Shown: positions 1 to 11,625, counted from the stretch's first letter. The stretch: DNA of 64,000 nt from Siphonodentalium dalli (GCA_032622095.1 CP136064.1:44968989-45032988), one strand, 5' to 3'. Program-made: numbers and translations. Notes: generated by a model not told the origin, from the letters alone.

Positions 1-298
1 TTGTTATTGTCCTTATGTTTCTTATCAATAATTTTTGGATAACGACATACATGAGACATTGACATTTCACATGTTGAAACAATTGATATGTAAACTACTG
101 TTACATCACATGTAAATTTGTCCACAAATGGGGTTGGTTCTAAGTTTGACCAAATCTTGAAAGTATACATTTCCCAGAAAAGGTCAGAGAATTGTAAAAT
201 GTTCCACAAAACAGAGTTTCAAATAATACATTTAGATTGCAATTATTGCCTTTGCCCTTCAGAGACTCTGGTGTTTGTTGATAAAATAAATCGTTTAC

Positions 299-2177
299 AT
301 AATGAAAGTGTCAATGACACTGTAGCTCAACTTAGGTAGGGGAATAATTTAATGGTCGACAGTAAATGGAGGAATAGGAAAAGTGGTAATTGAAATGTCT
401 AAGTAAGACTAGATGTACATGACAATATCAACATTCATAACAGGTTTCATAATGATCGGATCAGGGATGTGGTGATTATGGTGTGCCAAAGGATTTATTG
501 ATGCAAAGAGTAAATTCTAAAATGGCCACCGGCAGCCATGTTTTTTTCCGAAATACCCCAAATGACTTGTTCCCATCTACAGCCTTTACAAATCTCATAA
601 TGATCTGATCAAAGGTATGACCTGTAGCCTGTGCCAATGGATTTAGTCATGCAAAGAGTAAAATCCAAGATGGCTGCTGGCGGCCATGTTTTTCGGCTGA
701 ACGACCCCAAAATGACTCGTTTCCCATCTACATGTCATTGTTAACATACATGACAAATTTCATGAAGTTCCGACCAAAGCTACGACCTGTAGCCCGCACC
801 AAAGGATTTATTCATGCAAAGAGTAAAATCCAATATGGCTGTTGGCGGACATGTTTTTTAGCCAAACGACCCCAAAATGACTCGTTCCCATCTACATGTT
901 AATATTAACATCCATGATAAATATCATGATGATCAGACGAACAGCACGACCTGTAGCCCGCGCCAATGGATTGAATTTTGAAATCCAAAATGGCCACCAG
1001 CGGCCATGTTTTTTGGCCGTATGACCCCAAAATGACTCGTTCCCATCTACATGTCAATGTCAACATTCATGACAAAATTCATAAAGATCAGACCATAGGT
1101 ACGACCTGTAACCCGCGCCAAAGGATTTAGTCATGCAAAGAGTAAAATCCATGAAGGCTGCTGGTGGCCATGTTTTTTGGCCGAACAACCCCAAAATAAC
1201 TCGTTCCCATCTACATGTCATTGTTAACATCCATGACAAATTTCATGAAGTTCTGATCAAAACTACGACCTGTAGCCTGCGCCAAAGGATTTAGTCAAGC
1301 AAAGAGTAAAATCCAAGATGGCTGCCACCGGCCATGTTTTTTGGCCGAACGACCCCAAAATCACTCGTTCCCATCTACATGTCAATATTAACATGCATGA
1401 CAAATTTCATAATGATCAGATAAACAGTACGACCTGTAGCCTGCGCCAATGGATTGAATTTTGAAATCCAAAATGGCCACCAGCAGCCATGTTTTTTGGC
1501 CGAATGACCCCAAAATGACTCGTGCCCATCTACATGTCAATGTCAACATTCATGACAAATTTCATAAAGATCAGACCAAAGGTACGACCTGTAGCCCGCG
1601 CCAAAGGATTTAGTCATGCAAAGAGTAAAATCCAAGATTGCTGCTGGCGGCCATGTTTTTTGGCTGAACAACCCCAAAATCACTCGTTCCCATCTACATA
1701 TCATTGTTAACATCCGTGACAAATTTCATGAAGATCCGATCAAAACTACGACCTGTAGCCTGCGCCAAATGATTTAGTCATGCAAAGAGTAAAATCCAAG
1801 ATGGCTGCTGACGGCCATGTTTTTTGGCCGAACGACCCCAAAATGACTCGTTCCCATCTACATGTCAATATTAACATCCATGACAAATTTCATGATGATC
1901 AAACGAAAAGTACGACCTGTAGCCCGCGCCAATGGATTGAATTTTGAAATCCAAGATGGCCACCAGCGGCCATGTTTTTTGGCCGAATGACCCCAAAATG
2001 ACTCGTTCCCATCTACATGTCAATGTCAACATTCATGCAAAATTTCATAAAGATCAGACCAAAGGTACGACCTGTAGCCCGCGCCAAAGGAAATTGTTGA
2101 CGGACACACGTACACATGGACGACGGACACCAAGCCATGGCAATAGCTCAAACTTACAAAAGTAAGTTGAGCTAAAA
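299..2177 (-). repeat. Family A dispersed element, long copy, inverted
   Basis: The left edge carries the short palindrome AGTGTCAATGACACT (306-320) followed by AGCTCAACTTA; the right edge ends AAGTAAGTTGAGCTA. The same edges in the opposite orientation bound copies at 4413-5177 and 13438-13957, and one edge is seen at 61000-61022, so this copy reads right to left. The interior is almost wholly tandem monomers (see 437-2092). No transposase-like frame is visible. Class unknown; a non-autonomous DNA element is the best guess. Confidence 0.7.
437..2092. repeat. Higher-order tandem array, ~155-164 bp monomers in ~483 bp trimers
   Basis: The motif ACGACCTGTAG (or close variants) recurs near 617, 782, 946, 1101, 1264, 1428, 1583, 1747, 1911 and 2067. 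The steps run 165, 164, 155, 163, 164, 155, 164, 164, 156, so every third monomer is about 9 bp shorter. That monomer (946, 1428, 1911 starts) lacks the TAGTCATGCAAAGAGTA block and reads GGATTGAATTTTGAAATCC instead. Repeating unit is therefore a trimer of 482-484 bp. The array is the interior of the family A element. Confidence 0.85.
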
Positions 2178-3474
2178 ATGGTCTCAAGATGCATAATTTT
2201 GAAAGAGTTTGTTTCCTATTTAAAAAAAATCTTGGTACAGCTTGGCACAGATATTTAGTGCCATGGGAACCTGTGCACCTGTGCTTATGAGGTCTGTCTG
2301 ACTTTTTTCGTGGAGTTTACGGCCCTTTTTTTACTTAAAAATATGCAGAATTACTGCAATACTGGCTGCCATGGGGGTATCATCAGTCCCATTGGGACAG
2401 CCCACAATTTAATCTATTTATCCATGTTCTTCTTGGTGGTGACATTTTTACAATTTTTTATATTTTTTCACATTCACACAGCAAAGACCAAATTATTCGA
2501 ATCCTGCGTGTGTTGGAAATTAATGTTAACACAACTGTTACAGCCTATGGGAAATAACTAGTTCCTTGTTACCTGTTGGTACAACATTGCATTTTGTCTT
2601 ACCACATTATAGAGTTCTTCCCCTTCATATGTTTATTTTCACCACCTGTGTATAACATTATACTGCTTCTAATTAGCAGCCAGAAGGTCATGGTGGATTA
2701 ATGTTTAGTTATCCTTAGCTCCCAGTCTTACTCACCCCCCAACATGCTCCATCAATGACTCACCACTCCAAACTCAAAGCAATTTTTGTAAGCAAAATGC
2801 TACCTATAGTCTGTTTCCACATTGCATGTGATATATATTTTGGTAGTGTTTTTGGATGACAGTGAAACCCCCAACAAACACTTGGTTTATTGTTTTGCTC
2901 CCCACAGGGCATTGGGACCTGTTAAATGTTTTCGTACATGGCCAGTCCTGTAAGTATTCCAAAGAAACATTTCTATAATTATAACTTTGTGATGCTTTTA
3001 TGAGTGAACATGGATAATTGTCTTCACACAATCATCAGTTATTTACTATAGCAATTAAGTATTCTTGTGGTTAGTTTGTATTTACGTCATTCATCAATAG
3101 TTTGGCCTCTCTCAATCTCTGGTCTGATATTTTTATTGATGCAGGTTTTACTCACCTTAATGGAATGTACTCTTTATATCCAAGGGCTGATCAATAGGGG
3201 GAGTTCTGGTGCCCCCCTTGCACTTCATTTCATCCACCACCCCTGTTTATATCTTAAAGTGACATCTATTGTCCAGCCTCCATATTAAACCTGGTAATTG
3301 CTTGTTTGGTGACATTCCAGGGATCAATATACTAGTACATGTAGGTCTATAAATAATGAAATACCTATGTAGGGTCTGTTTATAATCTGGAAAAAAAAAA
3401 TGACCCAAGTCATACAAATATTAACTGTATGTGTTTTCATCATTCCGAAAAGATGTGTGATAGACTCTTTATTT
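2178..3474. other. No gene seen
   Basis: AT-rich sequence with only short, biased open frames (for example 2310-2561 and 3067-3288) that have no splice or codon support. A stretch near 2290-2345 resembles the interior of the family R element (phrase GGAGTTTACGGCCC). Nothing else recognised. Confidence 0.5.
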
Positions 3475-4041
3475 TTAACCCTTTCATGACTGGAGCTGTG
3501 CTAAATGCGCAACATTAAAGATTCTGTGCCAATGCATTCTCTCATATAAATGCGAGTCAACCATAGGTCGCCTTGCAAGTTTTACTTAGAGAAAGCATTG
3601 GCCTAACAATTATTTATCATTTTTTCTTACATTCTTTAACAATTTTTTTATTATTTTTCATAATTTTTTTCTTACATTCTTTAAGAATTTTTATCTTTTT
3701 TATCTTTTTTTCTTACATTATTTTTTTCGTCTTTAACAATTTTATAATATTTTATCATTTTTTCTTACATTCTTTAACAATTTTACCATTTTTTCTTACA
3801 TTCTTTATCAATTTTTATCATTTTTTCTTACATTCTTTAAAAAAAATTAACATTTTTTATCATTATTTCTTACATTCTTTAACAATATTTTACAATTTTT
3901 TAAATTTGTCTTACATTCTTTAACAATTATAAAAAATAATATAAAATTTGTTAAGGCGATAGCATTCTCTTAGATATGTGAGGCGACCTATTGTCAACTC
4001 GCATATACAAATTCAGGAAGCTCCCATCATGAAAGGGTTAA
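3475..4041. mobile_element. Family C2 TTAA MITE with expanded interior
   Basis: Bounded by TTAA-CCCTTTCATGA at 3475 and TCATGAAAGGG-TTAA at 4038-4041. Decayed halves of the hairpin cassette (GCCAATGCATTCTC at about 3531 and again near 3960) lie inside. TTAA flanks with CCCTTT ends are the known signature of the piggyBac superfamily; assignment is by that signature only. Confidence 0.75.
3610..3935. repeat. Minisatellite of TTCTTACATTCTTTAACAAT units
   Basis: About nine imperfect copies of a T-rich unit centred on TTCTTACATTCTTTAACAAT, spaced roughly 28-50 bp. The same phrase occurs once, on either strand, as the linker between the two hairpins in C1 elements (for example 8776-8810), so the array looks like an expansion of a MITE linker. 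Confidence 0.75.
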
Positions 4042-4197
4042 CATTTCAGAAAAAAACCCTATTTATTTGGAATAATAGTGCCGGTGATCAACGAAGGTAA
4101 TTTTATATACAATACCAGCTAACACTGGCCACTAGTAAACAATTTTACTGGTTTCCCTGAAACATAATTATCTTTAAGGGTACACACATCGACAAAT

Positions 4198-4363
4198 AAT
4201 CCTTTTATGACAGGAAGTGTGCAGGTGCAGCATTAAAGATCCTGTGCCAGTGCATTCTCTTATATATCCAAGTTTCATAAGAGAAGGCACTAGCTTGCAA
4301 GGTCTAGGTACATGTAAAAATTGTTAGGCCAATGTATTCTCTTATATCAATGTATATACATGC
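4198..4363. mobile_element. Degraded family C2 MITE
   Basis: Shows the C2 left block (TTTTATGACAGGAAG, then GCAGCATTAAAGATCC) and two decayed hairpin arms (GCCAGTGCATTCTCTTATAT, GGCCAATGTATTCTC). Neither TTAA terminus is intact. Confidence 0.55.
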
Positions 4364-4412
4364 AGATTGTCACTGCCTGAATTTTGTTTATTAGATCAAC
4401 TGGACAAAGTCA

Positions 4413-5177
4413 ATTTTGAGTTATTGCAATGGGTTGGCGTCCATCATGCATCTGTGTGTGCATCCATCAACAATTTCCTTTAGCACACCCTACAGGTCAC
4501 ATCTCTCATTCCGATTGTCACCAAACTTCAAATGGATCTTCCGTTTTTTTCTGCAATTTGGCAAAATACATGGCCGCCAGCAGCCATCTTGGATTTCAAA
4601 TTTGAATACATCAGCACACCCTGCAGCCTGCATTAATTGGAGAATTGTTTTGAAAATTTTCAGGCATGTTTTATAGGATCACCTCTGGATGTGAGTGTGA
4701 ATTTGAACGATTTCCGATGAAAAACATGGCTTCCGGCAGCCATCTTGGATTTAACTTTTTGCATGATTAAATCCTTTGGCACACCCTACAGACCACATCC
4801 CTCATTTGATCATATCCAAACTTCATATGAATTTATATCTGGGTGACTACTAGATGGGAGACATAAAATTTTCCGAATGACATTGAAAACAATTGATGTG
4901 CCAGGCATTACCAATCTTCATATGGATCCTCGGGGTGACTTCTAGATTCCTGCAGTGACATTAAGTTAACTGCATGGTTTTACGTACATGTACTCCATCA
5001 TTCCATATATACTTTCTGAAATTCCAAACATCATATATCTCTTCATCATTCATGTTGACATTTAGTATTACAGAGACTTATCAACTTTCCACATTCCTTA
5101 TCACCCCAATAACTGTAACATTTGACATTAGCCCCTCTCCAAGTTGAGCTCTTCAGTGTCATTGACACTTTCATAAT
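4413..5177 (+). repeat. Family A dispersed element
   Basis: Starts with GAGTTATTGCAATGGG, the mirror of the 2140-2177 edge, and ends AAGTTGAGCT then CAGTGTCATTGACACTTTC (5156-5172). It holds two or three diverged monomers with the shared phrases CAGCCATCTTGGATTT and CCTTTGGCACACCCTACA. Confidence 0.65.
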
Positions 5178-5298
5178 AATGATGTTGTTTTGTGCCTATA
5201 TTGACAGATTTGGTTATAAAATTTAGGAAAATAACTAATTGTGGAATTATTATTTGCTATCCATTCTGAACACATCAAGAGGAGTGTTCCACATCACT

Positions 5299-5742
5299 TT
5301 AAAGGTACTCAATCCGATCAGACGGTCCCCATATCATCAAGATACAACAACAACAACAACAACATTTCTTCAAAATACGCTTTAGTTATCAGAATTGATT
5401 TATTGCAACAAACTAATTGCTATAAACCACTGTCAACTATGATATCAAATCTCCCAAAACATGTTATTTATCAACATTTTGTTCAACAAAATATTGCCGT
5501 GTTATCACTTGATTTTAGAGTTATCCATCTTCATCTGCAATTTTGTCCAAGACTCTGTTTGACCATGTGTTTCTGGGCCGCAAATTATTACACATCTCGA
5601 GAAATAACAAACAAACAAAAATTTATATCTGATCACTCTGAGCTTTGATGGATGGGTTGCTCGACTCAAATCAAATATTTTTTTTACCCGAAGCCAAAGA
5701 AATAGTAATTTATGAGCTTTAATTCATATAATGAATCTTTAA
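5299..5742. mobile_element. Family H TTAA element
   Basis: Begins TTAA-AGGTACTCAATCC and ends ATCT-TTAA. The right part carries the family phrases TTAGAGTTATCCATCTTCAT, TCTCGAGAAATAAC and GAAGCCAAAGAAATAGTAAT. Related copies are at 19461-19901 and 55816-56292. The 135-residue frame 5241-5648 overlaps it and is not a gene. It includes a (CAA)n run at 5346-5363. Confidence 0.75.
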
Positions 5743-6058
5743 AGTTGCAAAGTACCATGCAGTATACATATTTCTGATTATGCAATTAGGATGATAGACA
5801 TGTTTTTAGAAGTTAAATATGATTTTTTCCCAGGGATGGGGTGGGATCCCACCATTCATATTATCCCCTCAGTAATGCATATACTATGTTGATTCTCATG
5901 ATTCATGATGGATTTGAGCGCCTTATTATCCAGTTCTGGCTCGCACCCTGGGTGAGGTCACTATATATGCTTTATTCTCTGATCCAATGTACATAAATGG
6001 ATATTGAGAAATATAAATGGAGATAGTATACAAAAGATAAATATAGAATATCCATATA

Positions 6059-6180
6059 GTTTGACGAGATATAAGGTTTATTTTCGCGAGTATGATTCAG
6101 CAAATTGGGGCCGAGCTTTAGCGATGTTCCCCATTTGCTGAATCATAGGAGCAAAATAAACCTAGTATCTCGTCAAACTT
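6059..6180. repeat. Family I palindrome, ~120 bp
   Basis: Left arm GTTTGACGAGATATAAGG with GATTCAGCAAATTGGGG is mirrored by CCCCATTTGCTGAATC and CTAGTATCTCGTCAAAC. A GAGCTTTAGCGATG loop lies in the middle. Probably an inverted-repeat MITE; target duplication not resolved. Confidence 0.75.
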
Positions 6181-6357
6181 TGTGGGTATTGTTTTTATCC
6201 ATCGCCAAAGTTTAAAAGTAGTTAACGTCTATTAAATTTGTTTAAATGGGATAAGAAATTAATGGGGAATTATTTAGGAAACAATTAAAATCGATTGCAA
6301 GTTTTTCGATTGAAGTTCTGAGCATGTGACTTTATTATGATAGCTGCAGCCGTTCTT

Positions 6358-6426
6358 CCTTTATTTTAGCACGTGCTAAATAAACCTATTTTAGCACATG
6401 CTAAAATAAAGCCATGGTTTATTTTG
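6358..6426. repeat. Short tandem palindromes TTTTAGCACGTGCTAAA
   Basis: Two nearly identical palindromes (TTTAGCACGTGCTAAA and TTTTAGCACATGCTAAAA) are separated by TAAACCTA. They lie in the same inverted-repeat neighbourhood as 6059-6180. No function inferred. Confidence 0.6.
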
Positions 6427-6639
6427 CAGCCTTTATCTATATAGTAGATGACAAAGGTGATGGATAAATAGAGTGAAACATGCATGTATGTACATAATAT
6501 ACATCGACTCTCCGGTTGACATGCAGCCTGTTTGACCTACCGGTATCTGACTCGGTATAAATGCCTATAGATACTTGTGCAAAAAAAATTGTGTTCATGA
6601 TCAGCAGCATTATAATTTTTTTTTACCTCAACCCTCCTC

Positions 6640-6857
6640 GTCGATCACCACCATTACTGCTACCACTCTCATCATCTCAATCACCATCGTCATCAACATA
6701 ATCATCATCATCAATACCATCATTATATGTACTAAATCTGTCATCATCACACCACCGCCACCACCACCATCATCATCTTCATCATCAACAACATCATCAT
6801 CTTGATCATCATCAACATCATCATCACCATCATCATCATCATCGTCAACATCACCAC

Positions 6858-6893
<36 letters not shown>

Positions 6894-7110
6894 GAACATC
6901 ACCAGTGACCATATATACTCAACAGCATCACTACCACTGCCACCATCACTGTTAAAATAATCATTTCATCACCATCATCATCACCATCATCATCACCATA
7001 TCAACAACAACATACTCATCATAATCACCATCATCATCATCATCATCAGCATCTTCATCATCATCATCATCATCTTCATCATCAGCATCTTCATCATCAA
7101 CAACATCACT
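6640..7110. repeat. ATC/TCA trinucleotide microsatellite
   Basis: Long imperfect runs of ATC with CAC and AAC variants. Both strands are open by composition: the minus strand reads poly-Asp over 6628-6912, the plus strand poly-Ser/Thr/Ile. This is a low-complexity artefact. Confidence 0.95.
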
Positions 7111-7357
7111 CAGCAAGCAATAGCAGTTTCCCTTGACATATGCATATACATGTACAAACCAATGTAAAATAGACTCCTCCTCAGCTCATCTCCAAGCATT
7201 TAGGAAAATTGTCTTCTAGACATTTGAGATACCACCCCCTTATCTTTGATGCTTACCTCAGTGCCCTGCTTCCCATCCTGCTTACAGGAGCTATGTTTAC
7301 TTAGCATACATATTTGATTAGACTTTGAAGTATTATATAAAGTATTATATAAAGCAA

Positions 7358-7953
7358 CAGGGTCCGCGCTGGACCGAAATTTTCTTTTGCCAAATGAAAA
7401 TATTTTTTGCCAAATTCTTTTTGAATTTGCCAAATGTTATCCCCAATAGTATCATTTTCTGCAACATTGATTGGATGTTATGTTTCGACACTCGCGGTTT
7501 GATCGACGTTTGATATCAATAGGAAAGCAGTTCGTTAATAACTATACTCGCATCTCTATAATGGTTTATCATACAACAATAAAGAAATCACTGAACAATA
7601 CAATGGTAGAAGGGTTGCTTCATCAGAAGGGCACACCACAAGAGGATTAGCTATGGAAACACCACCATCACACTAAATACGGGTATTAAATCACTCCACC
7701 AATCGATATTAATGCTATCAGACTAACTGCATCTTAATGGAGGTGTTAACTTTTCCGAAACCATGTAAAACACCACTAATATAATTATATTGTAGTCTCC
7801 TAAAATGAATGGTATTGATTGACTGATATTTTACAACTTTATTGAGGAATTAATAAGTGACTTGCCAAAACTTTTGCCAAATGAAAATATTTTTTGCCAA
7901 ATGTGAATTATTTTTGCCATTGGCAAATTTGGCAAGTGGCCGCGCGAACCATG
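7358..7953. mobile_element. hAT-like non-autonomous element, 8-bp TSD TAAAGCAA
   Basis: Identical 8-bp sequences TAAAGCAA flank it at 7350-7357 and 7954-7961. The ends are CAGGGTCCGCGC and GCGCGAACCATG, an imperfect inverted repeat. Repeats of TTTGCCAAATGAAAATATTT lie near both ends (7390-7415, 7875-7900). CA..TG ends with 8-bp duplication are typical of the hAT superfamily. No transposase frame in the 596 bp. Confidence 0.8.
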
Positions 7954-8257
7954 TAAAGCAATATAAGAGAAATCTCTTGATCAGTTTACCTGCATGAGTC
8001 CAAGAGATAGGGCAGACAGAGGATAAGAATATTATTAGCTCAGCTATCATAGTAATTGGTAGTATCATAACTTAAAACATTATATGCATGCTGTCTTGCT
8101 ACTCCGAGTACTAGTAAGCATTTTGAGTGGTTGATTCAAATGTTGGCAACTGTTAATGATTATAGAAGGTGTGGTTCAACCTGGGAGAGAAGATAAATCG
8201 TCCACTGTGTTATGTTTACATAGGGGGAATTGTCCTTGTTGTGTTCCCACATGTATA

Positions 8258-8441
8258 TACAGTAATTGCTGAGTCGGAAATATTAGTCGGAAATATGGCT
8301 TGTTGCCATTCATTGGAAAGCTCTCAGTGAGAGCTTTCCGATGAATGGCAACAAGCCATACCGGTATTTCCGACTAAATCCTGAAAAGTTAGCCATAATT
8401 CTGCTGTGGTTAAAGAGTCGATTACTTAGGGCATTACTGTA
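8258..8441. mobile_element. Family B TA-flanked palindromic MITE
   Basis: Ends TA-CAGTAATTGC and GGGCATTACTG-TA. The arms carry the family B blocks AGTCGGAAATATGGCTTG and CCATTCATTGGAAAGCTCTC with their mirror. The left arm has lost its AACCACAGCAGAATTATGGG block. Confidence 0.85.
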
Positions 8442-8533
8442 CATGTAGTAGTACAATGTATATACATTTATGTATTGGAATAGTGTAAAGTAACTGTATA
8501 ATTCTAGACTTGTTACTCACATCGGCCTGGCAT

Positions 8534-8923
8534 TTAACCCTTTACCCAACAAACCGGCCAAAAATGCCCAAATAAAGCTGCAACAGCCTAAATTATCTTG
8601 GGTCTGTCTCAATAAAACCATACAAATATGGATATCATTGGAACCGGCTCATTGACCACATTGTGATGGTTACAGTTATGCCATGTGCCAATGCATTCTC
8701 TTATATATGCGAGTCGACCATAGGTCACCTCGCACATATAAGAGAATGCATTGGCCTAAAAGAAATATTTTTTTACCATTTTTTCTTACATTCTTTAACA
8801 ATTTTATAATTTTTAATGTGTTAAGCCAATGCATTCTCTTATATATGCGAGGCGACCTATGGTCGACTCGCATATATAAGAGAATGCATTGGCACAGGGC
8901 CGTTCTGTTGGGTAAAGGGTTAA
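8534..8923 (-). mobile_element. Family C1 TTAA MITE, full length
   Basis: TTAA-CCCTTTACCCAAC at 8534 and GTTGGGTAAAGGG-TTAA at 8920-8923. It contains two hairpin cassettes (about 8688-8755 and 8823-8893) joined by a linker with TTCTTACATTCTTTAACAAT. Orientation is opposite to the copy at 15329. Confidence 0.9.
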
Positions 8924-8940
8924 ATGTTTTACACAGGAAC

Positions 8941-9025
8941 GCCGGTGGCTCAGTTGTTTAAGTGCACTGCGCATTAGGCCAACATAAGATGTCCAGCAAT
9001 GCTGAGCTGTTTCAAATCACAATTA
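8941..9025 (+). repeat. tRNA-like SINE head (candidate)
   Basis: TGGCTCAGTTGT (8946-8957) fits the RNA polymerase III A box TRGCNNAGYNGG at 11 of 12 positions, and GTTTCAAATCA (9009-9019) approximates the B box GGTTCRANNCC. Spacing suits a tRNA-derived promoter. It does not fold as an intact tRNA, so a SINE head or tRNA relic is more likely than a tRNA gene. It starts 18 bases after the C1 element. Confidence 0.45.
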
Positions 9026-9589
9026 AAGCATGTGGATACATATGTACATGTATGTCATCTTCGCAAAAGATTGATAATAACCCAAATCGTGTATCTGGAC
9101 AAGTTTGTCACCTGTTTCCCTGGATAATGGTGGGGGGATGGAGGAGAGTGGGTAAAGGTACATGCAGGTGTAGTTTTAGGTTCTACATGCAACTGAGTAA
9201 TTTCACTGTAATATTAACCCTCTGCATTGTCTTTCCTTCACCTGTGAAATTGACAATGTCCTGATGTGGCCTATTAAACAGCTGAAATGACAATAAACCA
9301 TAATAGTCCATTTCAGTTCTAACTGTGCCCATATTACCAGCAGCATACTCCAAATTATTCAAAATAAAGCAATTTTCTAAGTAGAAATCCTATTGATCTG
9401 TTTCTCACATAGAGTTTACCTGCACCAATCAAAAAGATAGGGCAGACAAAGGAGAAACATATTAGTTCTCAGCAATAAAGCATTGAGTTATCATAGGATA
9501 TGACGGCATCTTAATATCATAACCTCTCACATTTACATGTATAATGTCTCGTTTGAACTTTCAACAAAGGAAGTTGGCTCGAACTGTTG

Positions 9590-9848
9590 GAAGTAATTTG
9601 TCGATGATTAATTTTCACATAGATAGAGGATTAGTCACTAGACAATAAGATCCAGTCCCCTCGATATCGTGATAAAACATCAAACACTCGGTTCAGTGTG
9701 GTGTGTATATGGGGTTAGTCACTCACTGTGGGAGTATCTGTGGGTATCGGAGGTATCCAGTGAGTTGGGGGATACAGGAGGCTCCTTGAATCCAGGTGAG
9801 GCTTCAATCATGTATTCAGGGTTCAATACTTCCATTTACAAAAACATA
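9590..9848 (+). repeat. Direct repeat Q, copy 1
   Basis: Nearly identical to 12809-13065, sharing AGTAATTTGTCGATGATTAA, AGATCCAGTCCCCTCGATAT and GGGGTTAGTCACTCACTGTG. The two copies are 3.2 kb apart in the same orientation. Segmental duplication or two copies of an uncharacterised element. Confidence 0.8.
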
Positions 9849-9866
9849 CAACATCTAATTTGACAT

Positions 9867-11195
9867 TGTTATGTTTACCCATACCATGTATGGTAAACAT
9901 AGTGTCGTTGTCCGGATTGACCACTCGTCGTTCGTCCGTCTGTCTGTCCGTCTGTCCGTCCGTAGACACTTCACGTGTAATGCGATAACTCAAACATTTT
10001 CTATCCAATCAGAAGCAAATTTTGTATATGGGTATATCAGCCCAAAATACAGATCGAGTTCGAATTTGGGTTTTATCCGAGTTTTTGTTACAGAGTTATG
10101 GCCCTTTTTCTACTTAGAATTCACACATTCTGCCATAACTCAAACATTTTTTCTGATTGGAACCAAATTTGGTATGTGAATTTCACAGCCCAAAATACAG
10201 ATCTAGTTCGAATATGGGTTTGATCCGATTTATTTTAAAGGAGTTATGACCCTTTTTCGAAGAAAAAAATAGAAAAAAAAAAATTTATTTTTAACTTTTA
10301 TAATAATAATAAAAAAAATGTCATTGACATTGTCATTTGTTTTCATTTAGATATTGATGATTATGATACAAGTTGATAAAAATATTTCCAATGTGTCCCT
10401 TTAATTTTTTTAAATAATTAAAAACAATTATAACCATTATAACTCTGCCAAGGGTACCCCGAATCACCACACCAAATTTGATTAAATCGGTCCAAAATCT
10501 TGTGTTATGTACTGGTAAATCTGTTTGGAGCAACATTAAATCCAATTCACCAATTGCATTTGGACTACTTAGCTATTGATAAAGCTATATTATTTTCTGA
10601 TGTCTCTTATGCCAATGTGCAAATAATCTGATAAAGAAGCCTGTGGTATCTAATTTAAAATAAAGATTCAACAATAAACATCACATGATATTAACAGTAG
10701 ACTTGGACAGCTGTGCTGCAGAGTTATATCTTCAGATGGTCTGATATCATTATAATTGTTATTGGTTTAATAGAGGTCAGTGTTCAACATAAACAATTCC
10801 TGTGATTTTTTGACAGCTGTGCTATATAATTGATATTAATGGGTCAGTGGTGAGGTTGCTTATCTGTATACTAGGACACATTATTATTGTAAACTTAAAT
10901 TGGACTCTCTTAACCCAAGTATTCCATGTCCAGGGCACACCTACACATTTAACCCACGCACTTGCTGGCTGTGGCGGTTTAGCATTACAGATCCTGTACC
11001 AGTGCATTCTCTTATATAAATGCCAGTGACCCATAAATTCCAATAATTTGTGTTATGTACATTTGTCTATAATAGTACATAACAGTATACTCTATAATTC
11101 AACACCAAAACTCTCATTTATCCGATCATATTAAATTTTTATCGCCAAGGGATGGGTTAACATCTGCCGATCGTGATCGGCCTCTCGTTTTTATT
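9867..11195 (+). repeat. Family R element, copy 1 (~1.3 kb)
   Basis: Begins with the hairpin TGTTTACCCATACC / GGTAAACATA, then TCCGGATTGACCACTCGTCG and a CCGTCTGTCCGTC run. It contains two internal copies of a block with AACATTTT and CCCAAAATACAGATC. It continues through CAACACCAAAACTCTC to CATCTGCCGATCGTGATC. The same order recurs at 34284-35452. A decayed C2 hairpin arm is at about 10985-11030. Confidence 0.7.
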
Positions 11196-11288
11196 TGTGC
11201 TGTTGAAAAAGTTCGAAAAAAAAGCAAAAATTAGCCTGGAATGCTGAATACATCTTTGAACGGGGACTTGACACTAAATCTGGCTATT

Positions 11289-11507
11289 TACAGTAATGCC
11301 CTAATTAATCGATTCCTTTAACCACAGCAGAATTATGGGTAACTATTCAGGATTTAGTCGGAAATATGGCTTGTTGCCATTCATCGGAAAGCTCTCGGCG
11401 AGATCTTTCCGATGAATGGCAACAAGCCATATTTCCGACTAAATCCTGAAAAGTTACCCATAATTCTCCTGTGGTTAAAGGAGTCGATTAATAAGGGCAT
11501 TACTGTA
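11289..11507. mobile_element. Family B palindromic MITE, 219 bp
   Basis: TA-CAGTAATGCCCTAATTAA at the left and GGGCATTACTG-TA at the right. Each arm of about 105 bp contains AACCACAGCAGAATTATGGG, CAGGATTTAGTCGGAAATAT and CCATTCATCGGAAAGCTCTC. Close to the family B consensus. Confidence 0.9.
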
Positions 11508-11514
11508 TGTGACC

Positions 11515-11625
11515 ATTTCCTTTAGCTTTTATTCTCAACAGAAAATATGCAACAAGTGAATGAATGAAAATATATTCTGTTGAGTATAAAAGGAGATGGT
11601 CCCATCAATTGCCATATTTAATGTA
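11515..11625. mobile_element. Family E relic
   Basis: Contains CAACAGAAAATATGCAACAA and GTTGAGTATAAAAGGAGATG, the inner parts of the inverted arms seen in the element at 51155-51831. Outer termini are missing. Confidence 0.55.

Noticed and set aside
437-2092. Regularly spaced direct repeats suggesting a CRISPR array
   Set aside because: Monomers of 155-164 bp with no conserved short repeat and variable spacer alternation; eukaryotic satellite-like.
3573-3923. 116-residue Phe/Ile-rich frame that looks like a membrane protein
   Set aside because: Produced by the T-rich minisatellite in the C2 element.
5241-5648. 135-residue plus frame
   Set aside because: Lies mostly in a family H element and a (CAA)n run; the related copies are not open over the same span.
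6628-6912. 94-codon poly-Asp frame on the minus strand
   Set aside because: Translation of the ATC microsatellite; low complexity on both strands.
8941-9025. Functional tRNA gene
   Set aside because: No acceptor stem pairing or anticodon arm could be drawn; only the promoter boxes match.
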